64,000 nt of DNA, from NCBI GenBank assembly GCA_905331475.1, contig CAJNYU010000651.1, forward strand, positions 1-64,000, read 5' to 3'. Source of the DNA: Rotaria socialis. Taxonomy: Eukaryota > Rotifera > Eurotatoria > Philodinida > Philodinidae. The notes under the pieces were generated by a model. That model saw nothing but the letters and a program-made list of their open reading frames with translations. It had not been told where the DNA came from and ran no database searches. The translations under genes and the position numbers were made by a program. Below are positions 49,151 through 61,095 of the stretch, one piece after another. The first letter of the stretch is position 1, and the number at the start of each line of letters is the position of its first letter.

Positions 49151-51053
49151 ATGGTAGATTTTATGATATCAACAAAACTTACGAATTCCAATGAATTAAT
49201 ATCCCGATTAGAATCGTTACCGTCCTATGGAAATCTAACACAAAACACTGATGAACCTGCACTTTTCGATGATGAACAAGAACCTCAATCGGGTTTAATA
49301 GACTTTATTCGACGAAATTCTGTCGCCGAACCATCGACAATAGACTCTCCAAATATCGTAAAAATAGTTTCATTTTGAAATTACATTGTTACTTTCCTTA
49401 GCAATGTCTAGACAGGTACTGAAGATTCAATTGAGGATGATATAACAACAAATGAAACAGCATCCACTCCAATAACTGCAACTAATAGCACCGATGAACT
49501 TCGTAATCAAGAAAATGACGATAACTATGAATTACATTTAAATCTACTTAAAAGTCGAGTTAAACATTTGTTTATTCTGAGTGAAAATGGAAAGCCAGTT
49601 TTTACAAGGTTGATTTTTTTTTCGTATGAATTATTACATAATTCTTATTTTTATTTCGTAGATACGGTGATGAGGATCAATTAGTAACATTAATGGGCGT
49701 AATGCAAACGCTTGTTTCATTTGCTGAAATAGCCCAATCAAGCCGATTGAATTATTTAAAAGCGGGCCCTTGTCGTATAGCATTTTTACATCGAGAACCA
49801 TTTGTTTTTGTCTTAGTCACACATACCAATGAACATTCAATGTGTCTTCTTCAACAATTAACATACGTATATCATCAAATAATAAGTACATTGACATTAA
49901 GTCGTATAAAACAAAAATTTAATGTACAGCCAAATTTTGATATACGCCGTTGGTTATCAAACGCAGAAAGAAAATTATTACATAATATTATTGATATGTA
50001 TGAACATGATTTAGGCATGCTTATGACATCGGCTAGATGCTTAATTTTACCTGCAAATATACGAGGTCAAATTGGGCAAACTGTTGCGCAAACAATACGC
50101 GGACAACAAGTAAGAATTTTCGTTCATAGATCGAGTAAACGCATTTTGATTGACAAAAATAAAAATGTTTAGGATATGTTATTTGCTATAATACTTGCTC
50201 ATGGTCAACTTGTTTCAATAGCACGTTTAAGAAACTATCATCTACATCCATCGGATCTGTATTTATTGATTAATCTTGTTAATAGTACAGATGCGTTTAA
50301 AGGTGTTGAATCATGGGTACCAGTATGTCTACCACGATTTGACCCTGGGTTTGACATCAAATAAATATTCGTCAACAAAAATGATTTCTTTTGTTTTAGA
50401 GGTTGTTTTCATGCGCATATATCGTATTTAGATGATAGTTGTGATGTATGTCTCGTTTTATTAACTGTTAATCCCGAACACTTTCAAATACTTTCTGATT
50501 TTAAACAAGTTATTCTTGAAGTGAGATTATGTTTTTTCGGAGAAAAAACAAATATCGTAATTATTTAATTTTAGAAATTACGAAAACAAAATTTAACTAT
50601 ACAAATAAAACTTGCATTAGATAAAACTCGACTTTTAACAGATGAAATTGCTTGTAGTGATTTGCGATATTTTGCCTATAAATCACGTGGTTTAAGTCAA
50701 TATATATCATCGAAATTATTACAACCTTATGTAACCAATGAACAACATGTTAGATTATTTGAATTGATTCGTTATGTTTACGGACGTCTTCATAATTGGA
50801 ATCACAATTTAAAAATTGTCTATTTCAAAGCCGAATACGAATCTTTACTTGCATGGGTTAGTAGAAGAAAAAACATAACAAAAAGACATATTTTACTATC
50901 CATTTATTTTAGTTGGCACCAGGATTTGAATTACATGTAGTATTTTCACCGTATGTAACGCTGGAAACAGTCACTCAATGTACTGATCGTATATTGTCAT
51001 ATATAAAACGTGAAGAGAGTCAATTATTTATAATAAGGTGCGAATACTTTTGA
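49151..51053 (+). CDS. MON1: MON1, vacuolar/endosomal fusion protein
   Basis: Seven exons, 49151-49357, 49412-49608, 49662-50109, 50173-50348, 50400-50520, 50575-50856 and 50913-51053, keep phase and give 523 aa. The N-terminal 120 residues are acidic and disordered. Three longin-type domains follow, with HLFILSENGKPVFTRYGDED, PCRIAFLHREPFVFVLVTH, CFHAHISYLDDSCDVCLVLL, LRYFAYKSRGLSQYISS and the end LSYIKREESQLFIIR. With CCZ1, MON1 is the GEF that loads Rab7 during endosome maturation. The first ATG is at 49151, and TTTGTATAG lies 14 bp upstream. The protein is slightly shorter than human MON1A, as expected from the shorter N-terminus. Confidence 0.92.
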
Positions 51054-52400
51054 TAGAATGAATCGATTCGGATGATTTGTGGACATACGATAGTTTTTAC
51101 GCATAGATTTCTTTTTTCAATTAATTTTTCTTTTTTTGATAAAATTTATTTGAAAACAACTAAATTCTATTGCAAAGAAAAAACCTAATCAATCTTGTTG
51201 ATTTGCAAAAATATCAAATATATGCAATAGACTATTTTCAGTCTTACAAAGGAGTGAAGTAATCAATAAATCTTAATACTCAAGGCTATCTTAACAGAAG
51301 CGGAGAGGGAGAGGGTGTCGCTTTCCAATCATGAAAAAACATTTGGTTCTTAGGCGAACATTTTTCTCATGTAAATTTGGTTTGCTTGCATCGATTCTAT
51401 TGACGGTTAACATGCGAATCATCGAATGTCTGCCTGTGTATATACCATCGAGACTGACGAGCAGATCAAAGCAATCAGTTAAATAAAAAAAGAAAAAAAA
51501 TCATAATTTGTTGTCTGAAAAGCTTTTTCTCTTTTCTATTGAGGTTTTGTGTATTTAACGTACCTTTTTTCTGGTTCTGAAAAGATCGATTCAGTTGATA
51601 TTACGCTTTGATAAGCTTATGATGTAACTACCTGCGCGTCAGGCACATTAAGCGGTTTTGCTTTCTTTCAAATTTCGAGTAAATATCAATATGTGCATAT
51701 AGCCATGGGCAAAAGTGAATACGAATAATAATTTCCTTTGAATCAATATTGATGATGATGACTTCTAATGTTATACTACTAAAGTTTAATATATTCAACT
51801 TAGTATCTAGTTTTTTCTTTGTGTGATTCTTAAAATATTCAAGGAAATCCTTCGCGTATATCAATATCAATATATATGTATAAGAGATTCCTTGATAGAT
51901 AATATTTTCTTGTCCTTTATCTAAGTCAGTATGAATCAATCAATTTATATAGAATATTCATAGTTGAGAATAAGAAGAAAAAGAAAAGAGGTTGACTATC
52001 TCTATTTTAATGGCTCTGTAATTGATTAAAAATGGATATCGTCACAATAATGAGTGTCCTCACGTTGTCCTTCAATTATCAATCAGATGTAGGCGTGTGT
52101 ATATACATAGAGTAGAGTAGCTCAGTCAAACAACCTCCCCTTTTCGCGAGGTTTCTTCTTTTTTTTGTTTATTACAAGACGCGACATAGTCGCTATGTAA
52201 AAGAAGAAAAATGAAGCGAAAAAAAGAGGTAGACACGATTCAACTACGTTTTACATGCGTTGTTGCGATACGGTTCAACTATCTTCGTTTACTTAAAACG
52301 AGGGCCTTTCCTTTAACATTATCATCATTCGACAGAAAAAAAAAGAAGGCGAGAAGAGGACTACGTTGAAATATATTTATATTTGTCTAACCCATTAATC
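51054..52400. other. Intergenic region, no gene seen
   Basis: No coding exon was recognised. The stretch 52140-52370 before the next gene is purine/pyrimidine-skewed and probably includes its promoter and 5' UTR. Confidence 0.4.
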
Positions 52401-54653
52401 ATGCAACAAGTCTCACCAGCCGTTGTTCAAAACCGTTATCCACCGGTTTATCATCAATATCCAACAGTGGCTATTGGAAGTCCTCAATCAGCTAAACCAA
52501 TCGATCCAACTGTATTCGGACCAAGTGCTCCACCAGTGAAAAATTCAAAATCAATTAATAATAATATTAATAATCACAACCATAATCATAATCAATTACA
52601 TGATATTGATTTACGACGATTGATTCTATTCAATTTACCAATTGATCTCATTCAAGAATATCTCGAACTTTATTTAGAGTATCTATCTGGTGAAACTGAA
52701 ATCGAAAGAATTGACTATTCAAATCTTGAAGATACAACTGTTATGGTTACATTTAAAACTGATCTTGGTAATTTTAATAATTAAAAATTCATATCTTTTT
52801 TTTTTTCTTTTTTCATCAAGACATGGCTGAAGTACGTCGTCGGCATGGAACTCGAACGAAATTAAATGATTCGGAAATTTCACTAGCTGCAGTAACATCA
52901 CCAACAACTGTCATGATAAGAAATCTGCCGGCGGATATATCGCGTGATGTTATTGAATTATATTTTTCAAATCGACGTCGCAGTGATGGCGGACTAGTTG
53001 TCGACGTTTCACTTGATCATGAACATCAACATGCACTAGTCACATTTGCCGATCATAAAGGTTACTAAAGAGAGAAAGAGATAGACAAGATTAGAATTCT
53101 TTTTTTCTTCTGAATGATCTAGATGTGTGTCGAGTTGTAAAACGTGAACATTTAATACATGGTCAACGTCTCGATGTAAGAATATTCTATGCTCATATGG
53201 GTATTGAACCATTTATTGATGCATCGAATGTTGGTAAAAAGCCTGATCCAATATTTTATCGCGCATCAAGTGATATACGTTATGCATTTTTACTTAAAAA
53301 TCGTCCACTATTGGATGAACTGCGTGAACAATTGAAACCACTTAATGGCCATATTAGTCTGCAAACGGAAGGTGCCATAGAAATAAGTTTTACTGAATCC
53401 CGTTTAACAGTCAAACTTCGTTTGAAATGGACCAAAGATATTGAAAAGCTAGTTGAACAATTTCTAAATGAACGTCTTGTTGTACATAAAGTACCATGGA
53501 ATAATAATAAAATCCCATCGATCACATCCGAACAACTTGCTGACCTTTCATTAAAAGATAATACACGTCTGATGCAATTAGCACCGTTGAATAGTCAACA
53601 AGATCATATTGTTGTAACCGCATTAAGAGATGATTTAGATCGTGCACTAAGCGAACTCACCGATATGCTTACGGCGCGTACAACAAGCGCAAATCATATA
53701 CCATTGAACGATGCTGTGTACCGTAGCAAACCGGTAAGTGCTACACGCGACCCAAAAGTAAATAATCATCGCTCATCGTTATTGATTCGATCATCGTCAC
53801 CGTCGAAACAAAGTCTTAACAATGCTGAATTAGCTCCACCGCCAGCATTTTCACAACCATCTATGGCTACTATCGATGATAGTCTTGAGAATTTACGTTT
53901 ATATCAAATGGACTTACTATCAAAACGTTTCATTGATCTATCACGACGTACGTATGCGAATTTAAATATTGATATTGATCGAACAGGTCGACGTATCATT
54001 TTTCGGGGTCCACTTGATCAAGTAAATGTTTGTAAAAATTATTTCGAGTCAATACTCAATGGCATTACTCATAAACATTTTAAATTAGGGAAAGAAATGG
54101 CGGTTTTTCTATCGAATCCTGACACAGGTAATAGAAAACCCTTCTCTCTCTCTCTCTCTCTCTCTATGCTTTATATATTTTTTGTTTATAATCAGTTGAA
54201 ATAGTTGTCGAAAATCTAGCACGCGCCGATCATGTATGTGCTTATGAAATCGAACGTGTTACTGATCATCATCATCGACGAAATTCAACATCTCCAGTAT
54301 CGAGCTCGAATAATCGTGGTTCACCAACAACGAGTAGTCATCATAAACTAGTTATATATGGTTTGTCACGCGAAAATTGTGATCGTGCACATGATTTTCT
54401 TCGTCATGACATCTGTGTTAGCTCGATAATGTTAGATAAAGATGATAAACGTTGTTTAGCAAGTGATTCTTGGCATGCATATGTACGCGATCTTTACTCC
54501 AATCCAGGTGGTTTTCGCCGACGGCGTGTTCTATTGCAAGTCAAACAAAATCAATTAACATTAGTTGGTTTTGATCAAGATGTTGATTCGATGCGAAAAC
54601 AAATTTATAATTATTTTGTTGAAAATGCTATTTCATTCTATGAATCAGATTGA
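52401..54653 (+). CDS. PARP14/PARP10-like RRM protein without macro or PARP domain
   Basis: Four exons, 52401-52767, 52821-53060, 53123-54127 and 54196-54653, give 689 aa. An N-terminal Pro/Asn/His-rich segment is followed by two RRM-like units typical of PARP10/14 N-termini. These are RLILFNLPIDLIQEYLELYL with its TVMVTFKT strand, and TVMIRNLPADISRDVIELYF with HALVTFADH. The rest (about 210-689) alternates beta-alpha segments that may be KH-like RNA-binding units. The protein ends at 54653 with no macrodomain, WWE or ADP-ribosyltransferase region. An AATAAA lies about 45 bp past the stop, supporting this end. A role in RNA binding is inferred. Intron 3 contains a (CT)n run. Confidence 0.75.
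54143..54166. repeat. (CT)n microsatellite in an intron
   Basis: About twelve CT units within intron 3 of the PARP14-like gene, next to the polypyrimidine region of the acceptor. Confidence 0.8.
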
Positions 54654-56779
54654 CTAATTTGAACAGACCAACAAGAATTTCAAAGAAAACAACAATAAAA
54701 TAAAGAATAATTCCATTCTTTTCTCTTCTTTTCATATTTTTTATTGTATTTCAAATGTAGAATTAGAAAAAATAACTTTTACAAATTCGAATTATTCATA
54801 AGTCTTAATCTAGAATCGACATAGCATATCCGTTTGCTTTATGAGAATATTTATAACGAAGAGTAAAGACGGGATAACTATTACCTGTTTGTCTATCTAC
54901 TGTTGTCATTTCAAAATCTAGCGAAGCCAAGAAAATTTAAAGGACAATCTATCGAAAATATTCAACTATCGCAACCTTCAAAGAAAAACTAAAGAGCTTG
55001 TCCGTTAGTAACGCACTCACGTTTTGCCAAATTTTGACCGACTTCTTTTTAGCAACAACAAAGCTTAGAGCCTTGAAACTTTGAGAATATACGTATGTTA
55101 CGATGCACTGTAAAATGTATAAGTTTCGTGCTAATTGACTTTGGGCTGCCGTTTTTATATTAAAAATGCATGCAAATAGCGTACTCACAAAAAAGACCCC
55201 TTCTTTTTAGGGCGACGTTAGAGCTGCTGAAATTTTTGCGAATTGTTCAATTGTAAATATGATTGCTGCAGCAGATTTTATAGAGGACAGTTAAGACTTT
55301 CCATGTAGCAAAATAGTTTCGAGATCTGATATGTCGGTGAAGAGCTATTGGATAAATATTAAAGTAACGCACTCACTCTTTGATTTTTGACCATTTATTT
55401 TTGAGAAATGTTTACTGTCTATTGTAAGTTCTAGACTGAGGAAGGTCTCTTTTACTTTCATTTTCGACCTATTATGAATTTTACGCTAAATTATGAATAT
55501 GATCCATTACGCTCTTCAAACAGAGATAATAGAGCCCAAGAAAAAAAGAACACATTTCATACTAGAGACAGGCTCTTATAATAGATGTATAAAGTATTGC
55601 ATACAATGTCACCGACTGTCTCTCTATCTTCTAAAAGGTAAAAGTAAATGTTTTAAATGCCACTTTCGAACCAAATTTATCGAACAAAAATTGAATATGT
55701 CTCAAAATTCAGACTGTAGAACAGTCCAGAAATGGAAGCGTTCAAATACTTTTGGTATCTAGGGGTTTAACATATGCTATTGATCATTGAAAATAGCTTA
55801 TTAGTACTAAGTTAGCATAAAGAGTCTCTTTTTCGATTGTATGGACTTTTGAAGTTTCGGTGAACCAGAAGACCTTAAGGGCTTCAAGCCGAAGAAATTC
55901 TTTTTCAATAGTATCTTGCTTCTTTCATGCTTTAATATGAGAACGAATGAAAAACACGCGTACTTGCTTAGCAATTTCAATTCCTAACGATCCCGGACAT
56001 CCCTCAATATGAATAGCAAAAGTACTATTTCTTGTTTTTTTTAGTACTTGCAGGCTCGAAACAAAATATTCCTATCATGATAATAGTTTTCTGTGAGTTC
56101 TCTTGCCTTGTTGTAGATATAAGAGGTTCTCTCTCGTTGTCACTATAGTAATAACACTGGGATCTGTACTATTGGAAAAATCAGTGTAATCAATCTCGAG
56201 GTCAAAAAAACATTATAAACTAAAATGTATCTGGCGTGAGTGCGTTACCATTTTTTTTACAAAAAGAGAAAAATATCCGGAATCAAAGCCGACTGTTGGA
56301 TAGGTCGTAGAAAGTTATCGAAGTGTCATGAGCAATTGCAAGACAATTCCTTGGAGTTGTAGCATAAAACAAACTAAGAGACCTTTTTGGTAACACACTC
56401 ACCCCAAGATTTATCAACCTTTTAAAGTAGTTTCGTTTTCTTCTAGCAACCACGTATCCATATGAACTTTGTGGAAGAAGAAAGACCCAACTATGCACAT
56501 TCAGAATATATAGTACTACTCTAGACTCAGTAGCATTTTTAGCCATTTTCGATCGTTTTCTTTGCAGGTACGAAAACAGCAAAAAATTTTGCAAAACATA
56601 TCAGGACTTTATTTTAATATTTTTTCCGTCTGTTAAACGAAAAGATAAAACAAAATCAGTTTCGTAATACAGTAAAGCATGTCCTATAATACCATGTTAC
56701 GAGTTCCTAAAAATACTCAGCTTCTACTTTAATCAATCTGGTCGACGGTTAGCCGGACAAGCTGTAAACATTTATTTTC
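54654..56779. other. Repeat-rich intergenic region
   Basis: Open frames here lack recognisable domains. The word GTAACGCACTCAC or close variants occurs at 55008, 55364 and 56386, and its exact inverse at 56236. This suggests one or more non-autonomous elements (see the entry at 55364-56248). Confidence 0.45.
55364..56248. mobile_element. Possible non-autonomous element bounded by GTAACGCACTCAC
   Basis: Exact 13-bp inverted repeats GTAACGCACTCAC (55364-55376) and GTGAGTGCGTTAC (56236-56248) bound 885 bp. A further direct copy is at 55008-55020 and a one-mismatch copy at 56386. No transposase motif is visible in the interior open frames, so the call rests on the repeats only. Confidence 0.4.
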
Positions 56780-57883
56780 TTAACATTTTTCATCCGTATT
56801 ATTCGCATTATTATTGCGTTTTATTTTATCACGTCTATCTCGTTCATTCATTATTTTTGATATTCCAATTAGAACGACACTAGATATAATAAGTGCTGAG
56901 CCAAGCAGAGCATATAAATTTGATCGTACAGATGTAAATATATTTTGTAATATTAATGCGTAAATAATATCAGCCGAAGTAAGCAATGAGAAAACAGCTG
57001 GATGTTCACGTTTGATACCTTTTTGTATCAATATACTGCCAAGAATAGTAATAAGACAAACGATGGATGATAATAGATATGGCCACGAGATAAAATAGCT
57101 TAACGATGTTATTGATTTAAGATAGAATACTTTGTAGAATTGATTGGCAATCAGCAATAAACAGACAGTGAATGAAAATTGAAAATTAATGACGCTTGGT
57201 TTAATCTGTTTCGATGTTGATATCAGTTGTTTATAGGATAAAACATTCAATGCTGATGTTAAAGCACATGTTATAGCCATGATAAAACCAAGTACACGAA
57301 GTTTATAATTCACAGTGTTCGCGGATGATTGTGCTGATGGAAAAAGAAAACTTGGCTGAGTCACTAAAACAACGCCGATAAGTGTCAGTGGTAAAGCCAA
57401 TAACGTACCTATGGATGGTCGTTCACGATAGACTATCACACTCAGAACAACTGTCCAAACGACTCGCGTATAAGCCAATGTATTAGCATCTGATAATTCA
57501 ATATAGCGTACGGCAAGAAAAAATAGAAAAAATCCTGCTGCATCTGTAGCAGCACAAAGAATTTGTAAGAATAATTCTCGTGGTTGACGTGCAACTAGTG
57601 TATATTTATTATATACAACAAACGAAAATGTGATTGCTGCTTGAAGTATCATACGTAATAGTAATGCATCAAGTAAATCGACGCCGATTTTTTTAATTAT
57701 AAATGTTGTAGATACAAAAAGAAAACTTGCAAATAACGTATAAAATATACCAGAAAAACGACGTGTCCAAGTGGTTTCTTTTTCTAAATTTTCCTTACTT
57801 ATCGCTGGTATGAGAATAAGTGGATCCGATGGTATTATTGTTGACTCAAATTCGTCTAGTCCATTTTGATTTTGTGACATCAT
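56780..57883 (-). CDS. EamA/DMT-type transporter, SLC35G-like
   Basis: Single exon of 367 aa from the ATG at 57883 (MMSQNQNGLDEFES). An in-frame ATG further up at 57916 lies before a TTTGATAG acceptor-like site and is less likely. Ten hydrophobic segments form two EamA repeats, starting near FSGIFYTLFASFLFVSTTFIIKK and LRVLGFIMAITCALTSALNVLS. A conserved DANTLAYTRVVWTVVLS stretch lies in repeat 1. The C-terminus is charged (SKIMNERDRRDKIKR). The layout fits SLC35G/TMEM20 members of the drug/metabolite transporter superfamily. The substrate cannot be inferred. Confidence 0.82.
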   Translation of the reverse strand: MMSQNQNGLDEFESTIIPSDPLILIPAISKENLEKETTWTRRFSGIFYTLFASFLFVSTTFIIKKIGVDLLDALLLRMILQAAITFSFVVYNKYTLVARQPRELFLQILCAATDAAGFFLFFLAVRYIELSDANTLAYTRVVWTVVLSVIVYRERPSIGTLLALPLTLIGVVLVTQPSFLFPSAQSSANTVNYKLRVLGFIMAITCALTSALNVLSYKQLISTSKQIKPSVINFQFSFTVCLLLIANQFYKVFYLKSITSLSYFISWPYLLSSIVCLITILGSILIQKGIKREHPAVFSLLTSADIIYALILQNIFTSVRSNLYALLGSALIISSVVLIGISKIMNERDRRDKIKRNNNANNTDEKC

Positions 57884-58451
57884 TTCGAAAGAATTTCCTA
57901 TCAAATATAAAAACAAATCAACTCATAGATGCTTAGTGAAACATACGTATACCCTTAAATATCATTTAAAGTTATTCACTTAAGAGAACAAAAAAGTATT
58001 AACTGGACTAGTGCAGAAATTTGATATTTTATCGTCAACACTGTGCTTTCGTAAGCCAAAATATTATTTTGAATTGCTTGAGAAATAAAATATTGTTTTT
58101 AAGCATTAGAGAATATTTGGAAAGAAAGCACCCAGGCTTATCATATGCTATTGAGTCAGAACAAAAGCAACAACAACATATTCTATTTTTCTTTTTATAA
58201 ATCGTTTTATTTATTGTGACGAACTCGCCATGAGGCGCTGATCGTCTCACAACATATTCTAATTGAAATGTTCACACTTCGCATTTTATTCCTCTTTAAT
58301 CACAATCACGTGTGCATTTCATTTTTCGTTGTTCTTCTAATGACGGACCTCGATATTTTTCTTCGTTCCTTGTTCTATCGAATGATATGTTTATCACATT
58401 ACAACTATTTTGATTCTACTTTCGATTTACAAACTGTAAACTTACAGCTCA

Positions 58452-59274
58452 ATGTATACAAGTAAGTTTCTATTTAAAAAAATGATTCATTTATCATTCA
58501 ATTTAGATACCGATAATCCGTCATCATCATCATCTCAAGTTATCTATGAATATGAAACTGTTGCTCCATCATCGCCTGTACAATCACTGTATGAAAATGA
58601 AATTCCACAATCCGCTTGTATATCGTATGAATCAAATTTATCTTCGATGACACATCAAACTTCACTTATACCTGCATTTCAAAGAAAACTACCTGTTGTA
58701 TTCGTAACTATTTTAGGTTTATTCGAAATATTGGGCGGACTACTCGTTATTATACTTGAAATATTAATTTTTGATATTGCGATTGGATTATGGTGCGGTT
58801 TTATTTATCTACTTGCTGGAGCAGCTGCCATTGTACTTGGTTTGTAAATAATAACATCAAAATTACCGTACGTTTGGTTTTTTCTTCAAATTTCATTTAG
58901 TGATCAGTACTGATCGGGAACGTCAGCAAACATCAGCTGTATTGATTGTTCAATTTATTGGTAAGAAAAAATATTTCTATGGTGAATTCATTGTATCTAA
59001 TTCAGAATTCTCTATTTTAGCTTTTATGTTTACGATTTCGGAAGTTTTGTTGCATATTGATGTTTATCAAAAACGATGTATACCGAAACTAAATGGACCA
59101 CTACGTGAAACATCATTTCAATGTCAAATTCTTCTTATTCAAACAGGCGGAGCTACTCTTGTTCTTGTTAGTACTATTATTTTTGCAATAATATATTTTC
59201 GAATAACAATTATGGTACTTAAACAACCGCATGGAACTTTTAATGTATCGAACGCAATGAATTTAACGTGCTAA
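58452..59274 (+). CDS. Four-transmembrane protein (MS4A/tetraspan-like topology)
   Basis: Exons 58452-58461, 58507-58839, 58901-58960 and 59021-59274 give 218 aa. The first exon is only 10 bp (MYT), supported by its GTAAGT donor and phase. A Ser/Tyr-rich cytosolic N-terminus (to about residue 70) precedes four helices: VVFVTILGLFEILGGLLVII, LWCGFIYLLAGAAAIVLGL, VLIVQFIAFMFTISEVLLHI and a last one ending TIIFAIIYF. The loop between helices 3 and 4 has two Cys. The topology recalls MS4A/CD20-like proteins, but no diagnostic motif confirms this. Bdelloid genomes carry many such four-TM proteins. Confidence 0.7.
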
Positions 59275-60068
59275 CGTGTTATATATAATAATTACCTAGT
59301 AATTCAGAAATAAAAATACTTTTGTGTTTTGTAGAACTATCGTCTTCGTTTATTTTCTATGATTAAACTTCAGAACAACATTGAGTAATGATTTTTCTTT
59401 TATTCGCTTCATCTTTAATCTTCTATTCAAACCAAGCAAGTGAAGAATCTAATCTTGAAAATTATTTCTCATTAGAAGCAAAAGCTAATTGTTCTATTTA
59501 CTGTACTCTTTGTTACAGTGAATTAAATTTTTTATGCTAATTTTCCATTTAATTCGTATTTCTTAATAGCTGAGGCTCATTAATTTGTGTCATTTCTAGA
59601 CAACCGTTTGATTTTTCTCAGAGTAGAAATTGCTCAGATTGAATAACTGAGAGTGTCTTATACTCAACGGCAGATGCTTTGACAATAATATGTTGAGTTT
59701 ATCGGTGTTCAACTGTATTATATGGAACGCATTTAGATTTTTCTCTTATTGCAAGATTCACTTTTTACTTTTAGTTTTCTAATCGGCGTTTTAGCACGTA
59801 AAAGTGTCTAGGCTTTCTGTTTGAAAAAGGTGTAGAACAATTTTATTTCACACGTGAGAGATATCAAATTTAATCATTCAAACGTGTTGTTACCGAAAAG
59901 ATAAGAATTAGCTGAATTTTTACAAGTGTGTTTTTTTTCAATTATAATTCCTATATAAAAAATGCTTTGGAACTCATCAAATCATGCTTTTTCACCCAAA
60001 TTTCGACTAGTTACATCTTTGAGACGTAAATGAGTTACAATGCGCTTTTCTATCTGTTATTCTACTTA
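59275..60068. other. Intergenic region, no gene seen
   Basis: AT-rich spacer between the four-TM gene and the foldback element. An AATAAA near 59308 may serve the four-TM gene. Confidence 0.4.
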
Positions 60069-60990
60069 ACGGATGCGCCAGGTGAAATGAGCCTCTCAGT
60101 ATTTTTCGAATATCTCGTTCAGGTTCTCACGTATTTGATTTTTTTCTCTAAAAGATAGCCCATCGAATTCTCTACAAGACCTAATGCAGTCAGTTCTTTC
60201 AACGAATCATTATGAAACTATATCCAGTCTACATTACAATGCTCCAAAATAGTCCACTTTCAAAGCACTGTATTTTGTATTTCCGAGTTTGCATTGCTCT
60301 TTCCCTACTTAGAAAACGGATTGATTAGGCTAGTTTGTAGCTCTCGAAAAGCTCTATCGTTTGAGCAAAAAACTTTATTTTAGCGTCACTTATCTGAAAA
60401 AAGCCTCTTCTTGGTTCGGCACTACTCTCGTTTTGAGAAGCTTTCGTATAATTATACGCAATTATGGTTTGTTACATTAAATAGACAATGATGAGGCATT
60501 CAGATGTAATACCAAATTGACGATAACTGTTTTCTCTATCATTCTGATAGGGAAATAAGGCTATTAAGAGGTTTGTGCAACTCTTGCGTCATAGAATGAG
60601 GAAGATCAGTAGTTTCAAACCGTTTTTGAAGAAAATTGATCAATGGCAACTCACAATCCTATCCAAATATCTTATTTTGAGCCTTATTAGAGAGATTAAA
60701 CCTGAGAACAGAGGAAAATTGCATGAGAGTAGAGTCTCGCATCTGTTTGAATAGAAAAAGTGAAATAATTAGTTTTATAAAAATGCGTATTTGAAAGTGG
60801 ACTATTTTGGAGCATTGTAGTGTAGACTGGATATAGTTTCATAATGATTCGTTGAAGAACTGTCTGCATTAGGTTTTGTAGAGAATTCGAGGGACTATCT
60901 TTCAGAGAAAAAAAAACCAAATAAATAAGTGAGAACCTGAACGCGTTATTCGAAAAATACTGAGAGGCTCATTTCACCAGGCGCACCCGT
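60069..60990. mobile_element. Foldback element with inverted arms of about 195 bp
   Basis: The left arm 60069-60264 starts ACGGATGCGCCAGGTGAAAT. The right arm 60790-60990 is its inverse and ends GGCGCACCCGT. They match at roughly nine positions in ten, including TATAGTTTCATAATGATTCG and GAGCATTGTA blocks. The 525-bp interior has no transposase motif. Part of the interior (about 60345-60380, CGAAAAGCTCTAT...) resembles the left end of the 5.4 kb foldback element. Exact termini and target duplication are unresolved. Confidence 0.75.
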
Positions 60991-61095
60991 CACATGTGTT
61001 GAAACATTGTTGTAACATCTTCTTTTCTGGATGGCTATTCGTTTCATTTGCAAAGAAGCGGCATCATTATTCAATCTCATTTTAACAACATTGCT

